This document shows, one piece after another, positions 62,500-64,000 of a stretch of DNA of 64,000 nt. A program made the position numbers and the translations under genes. Source of the DNA: Nostoc sp. FACHB-973 (GTDB taxonomy: Bacteria; Cyanobacteriota; Cyanobacteriia; Cyanobacteriales; Nostocaceae); assembly GCF_014698115.1 (NCBI RefSeq), contig NZ_JACJSJ010000032.1, forward strand, positions 1 to 64,000, given 5' to 3'. Positions within the stretch are counted from its first letter, which is position 1; every line of letters starts with the position of its first letter. The notes under the pieces were generated by a model, which saw nothing but the letters and a program-made list of their open reading frames with translations, made no database searches and was not told the DNA's origin.

Positions 62500-62894
62500 C
62501 TAAAACAGAACAACAACCAAAGCGTTCCCTTGCTGAGTGGGTGACATTCAGTATCGCCTCGTTTATCTTAGCCATCATTGTGAGTTTGGTGGGCTACACT
62601 TGGCTAAACGAAAAAAATCAACCTCCTATTATTTCTGTCGCCAAAAAAGAAACAATTCGGGAAATTGATGGACAATTTTATGTAGCCTTTGAAGTCGTCA
62701 ACACCGGAGGAGACACAGCCGAGTCAGTTCAAATTATGGCTGAGTTACTAATTGATGGCAAAGTTGCAGAATCAGGAGAACAACAAATTGACTTTTTATC
62801 TAGTGGTGAAAGAGAAGAAGGCGCATTTGTATTCAGCCAAAACCCCCGCCAAGGTAAGTTAAATCTGCGTATTGCTAGCTATAAATTGCCATAA
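62496..62894 (+). CDS. TIGR02588-type membrane-anchored protein
   Basis: 132 residues with one N-terminal helix (WVTFSIASFILAIIVSLVGYTWL) and an extracytoplasmic beta-rich domain (FYVAFEVVNTGGDTAESVQIM ... SSGEREEGAFVFSQNPRQG), like a CARDB/Ig-like fold. It overlaps the TIGR02587-type gene by 4 nt and is expected to form a complex with it at the cytoplasmic membrane. Confidence 0.85.
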   Translation: MTKTEQQPKRSLAEWVTFSIASFILAIIVSLVGYTWLNEKNQPPIISVAKKETIREIDGQFYVAFEVVNTGGDTAESVQIMAELLIDGKVAESGEQQIDFLSSGEREEGAFVFSQNPRQGKLNLRIASYKLP

Positions 62895-62898
62895 TGGA

Positions 62899-62960
62899 GC
62901 AGAATTCAGAAGTCAGAATGGGCTACGCTCCGCTGCGCTAACAGAATTCAGAATCTGAAT
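62899..62960. repeat. Composite CAGAATT / GGGCTACGCTCC repeat
   Basis: AGAATTCAGAAGTCAGAAT, then GGGCTACGCTCCGCTGCGCT, then AGAATTCAGAATC. It has the same structure as 37436-37485. Confidence 0.7.
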
Positions 62961-62965
62961 AATAA

Positions 62966-63062
62966 GTGGTATTAAGTCCGGTTAATTGCTTGTAATTATA
63001 TGGATTTACCGTAGGGTAGCACAGCTGTGCTACCCTACCAAGGTATTTATATCAACCTTAAT
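62966..63062. repeat. Palindromic mini-element, inverted copy
   Basis: GGATTTACCGTAGGGTAGCA and GTGCTACCCTACCAAGGTAT, then TTATATCAACCTTA, are the reverse complement of the blocks in the element at 10588-10690. The outer arm begins GTGGTATTAAG. Confidence 0.65.
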
Positions 63063-63087
63063 CCAAAATCTAAAATTGTATTAGAAG

Positions 63088-63984
63088 TTATGATTTATCG
63101 ATTGTCAAGACTTGCTCAACAAAAGACTCTATCCATTGCAAATATTGTGAACCGGCAACTAGTGCGGTATTATTATGCTCTGCTGCTGGAATTAACAATA
63201 GTTGCTTCGGTTCGGGAGCAGCAGCATAAAGTTTTTGGCTCATGAAAGAAGGTACAACCAAATCGTCAACGCCATGAATGAATAAAACGGGCATTTTTAA
63301 GTTTGGCAATTTTCTAATCGATTCAAACTGCTGTGTCAAGATTAAATCCACAGGAAACATCCAAAACATGTTTCGATAAGCGATCAAATCACGGACAGAA
63401 GTAAAAGAACTTTCCACAATTAAACCAGCGGCTTGTGAGTGTTTCACTGCCAAATCGATGGCGATGGCACCCCCCAATGAATGACCATAAATAAAAATTT
63501 GCCTGGGTGAAATCTCTTGTTGCTGTACTAAGTAATTCCAAGCTGTGGCTGCATCCTCATAAACCCGCTTTTCATTGGGAAAAGAACCTTCACTGCGACC
63601 ATAACCCCGATAATCAATTAGCAATACTGAAAATCCTAACTGATAAAATCGATTTGCATGACCTATATTTGCACCAATATTAATACCGTTACCATGCAGG
63701 TATAGCAACACCTTGGCATTAGGTTGTTTAGCTTTTATCCACCAACCATGAATGTGTTCTACCTTGCCTGTTTTAACAGCTACAGGTAACCAAACCTCTT
63801 CGTAAGGGAGATTAAAAAACTCTGGTGTCTTTTCAATCACAACAGAGGGAAAGAAAATAAACCGAGTTTGGCTAATAAAAAGAAATAGACAGATGGCAAA
63901 GTAGACAAATGCTGCAATTATCCCAGCCCAGAGGAGCGATCGCGTAATTACTGGTATTATAAATTGCAGGTTGTTGCTTGTCAT
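63088..63984 (-). CDS. Membrane-anchored alpha/beta hydrolase (BEM46/FrsA-like)
   Basis: 298 residues from ATG 63984 (a TTG at 63993 is possible). One N-terminal membrane helix (LLWAGIIAAFVYFAICLFLF) is followed by a serine hydrolase: LYLHGNGINIGAN (oxyanion loop), LLIDYRGYGRSEG, nucleophile GHSLGG, acid HGVDDLVVPS and catalytic His in AEHNNT. The order and spacing fit BEM46-like hydrolases. The active domain may face the periplasm or thylakoid lumen; the substrate is unknown. It is convergent with the TIGR02588-type gene. Confidence 0.9.
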   Translation of the reverse strand: MTSNNLQFIIPVITRSLLWAGIIAAFVYFAICLFLFISQTRFIFFPSVVIEKTPEFFNLPYEEVWLPVAVKTGKVEHIHGWWIKAKQPNAKVLLYLHGNGINIGANIGHANRFYQLGFSVLLIDYRGYGRSEGSFPNEKRVYEDAATAWNYLVQQQEISPRQIFIYGHSLGGAIAIDLAVKHSQAAGLIVESSFTSVRDLIAYRNMFWMFPVDLILTQQFESIRKLPNLKMPVLFIHGVDDLVVPSFMSQKLYAAAPEPKQLLLIPAAEHNNTALVAGSQYLQWIESFVEQVLTIDKS

Positions 63985-64000
63985 TATGCCCAAAATTTTG

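Overview
The window looks like chromosomal DNA from a filamentous, heterocyst-forming cyanobacterium (Nostoc/Anabaena-like, order Nostocales). The reasons are the many HIP1 octamers (GCGATCGC cores), 7-nt short tandem repeats (CAGAATT and AATGACC types) between genes, palindromic mini-elements, a DevBCA-type exporter, a HetN-like reductase, an HstK-type Ser/Thr-His kinase, WGxxGxxG and RTX proteins, and several stress proteins typical of this group. The species call is inference; no rRNA or tRNA gene was seen.

Layout. 1-0.8 kb: end of an unknown gene and an ISAs1-type transposase remnant. 0.9-9.1 kb: a universal stress protein, a giant kinase/ATPase/GAF/histidine kinase and a haem-oxygenase-fold protein. 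10.2-17.1 kb: a stress and housekeeping group (Lti-like secreted protein, Dps, a glycine-zipper/ChaB fusion, a PadR regulator with a palindromic operator, HAD phosphatase, esterase, NagB, a repeat-rich WGxxGxxG protein). 18.2-22.1 kb, minus strand: a small DNA-binding-like protein followed by devB, devC and devA.

22.9-44.6 kb, plus strand: the most unusual region, a lipid or polyketide cluster of the PUFA-synthase/heterocyst-glycolipid type. It holds a PfaA-like megasynthase (KS-AT-ACP-ACP-KR-DH), a chain-length-factor-like KS fused to an AT, a PfaD trans-enoylreductase, an AurF-like diiron oxygenase with its own 2Fe-2S ferredoxin, a free ACP, a condensation/PapA-type acyltransferase, a large orphan protein with a TubC docking domain, a glycosyltransferase-like protein and a HetN-like reductase. 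An iterative KS/CLF pair could build a chain that is reduced by KR/DH/PfaD, oxidised by the diiron enzyme, transferred to an alcohol or amine by the acyltransferase, possibly glycosylated, and exported by the divergent DevBCA pump. The product is unknown. The 3' side is eroded: an ABC-exporter tail and an FkbM methyltransferase survive only as pseudogenes.

45.2-64 kb: an SMR transporter, an RTX protein, an ethylene-receptor-like histidine kinase with a hybrid response regulator/kinase, an ArgJ-family enzyme, two AAA+ ATPases with a GNAT and a threonine-dehydratase-like enzyme, an aromatic amino acid permease, KptA RNA phosphotransferase, small stress proteins (GlsB, CsbD), the paired TIGR02587/TIGR02588-type membrane proteins and an alpha/beta hydrolase.

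Repeats are a feature of the window. Palindromic elements sit between genes. One family abuts the TAA stop codon of three genes, and three hairpin or tandem repeats lie in frame inside the megasynthase gene and are translated as interdomain linkers.
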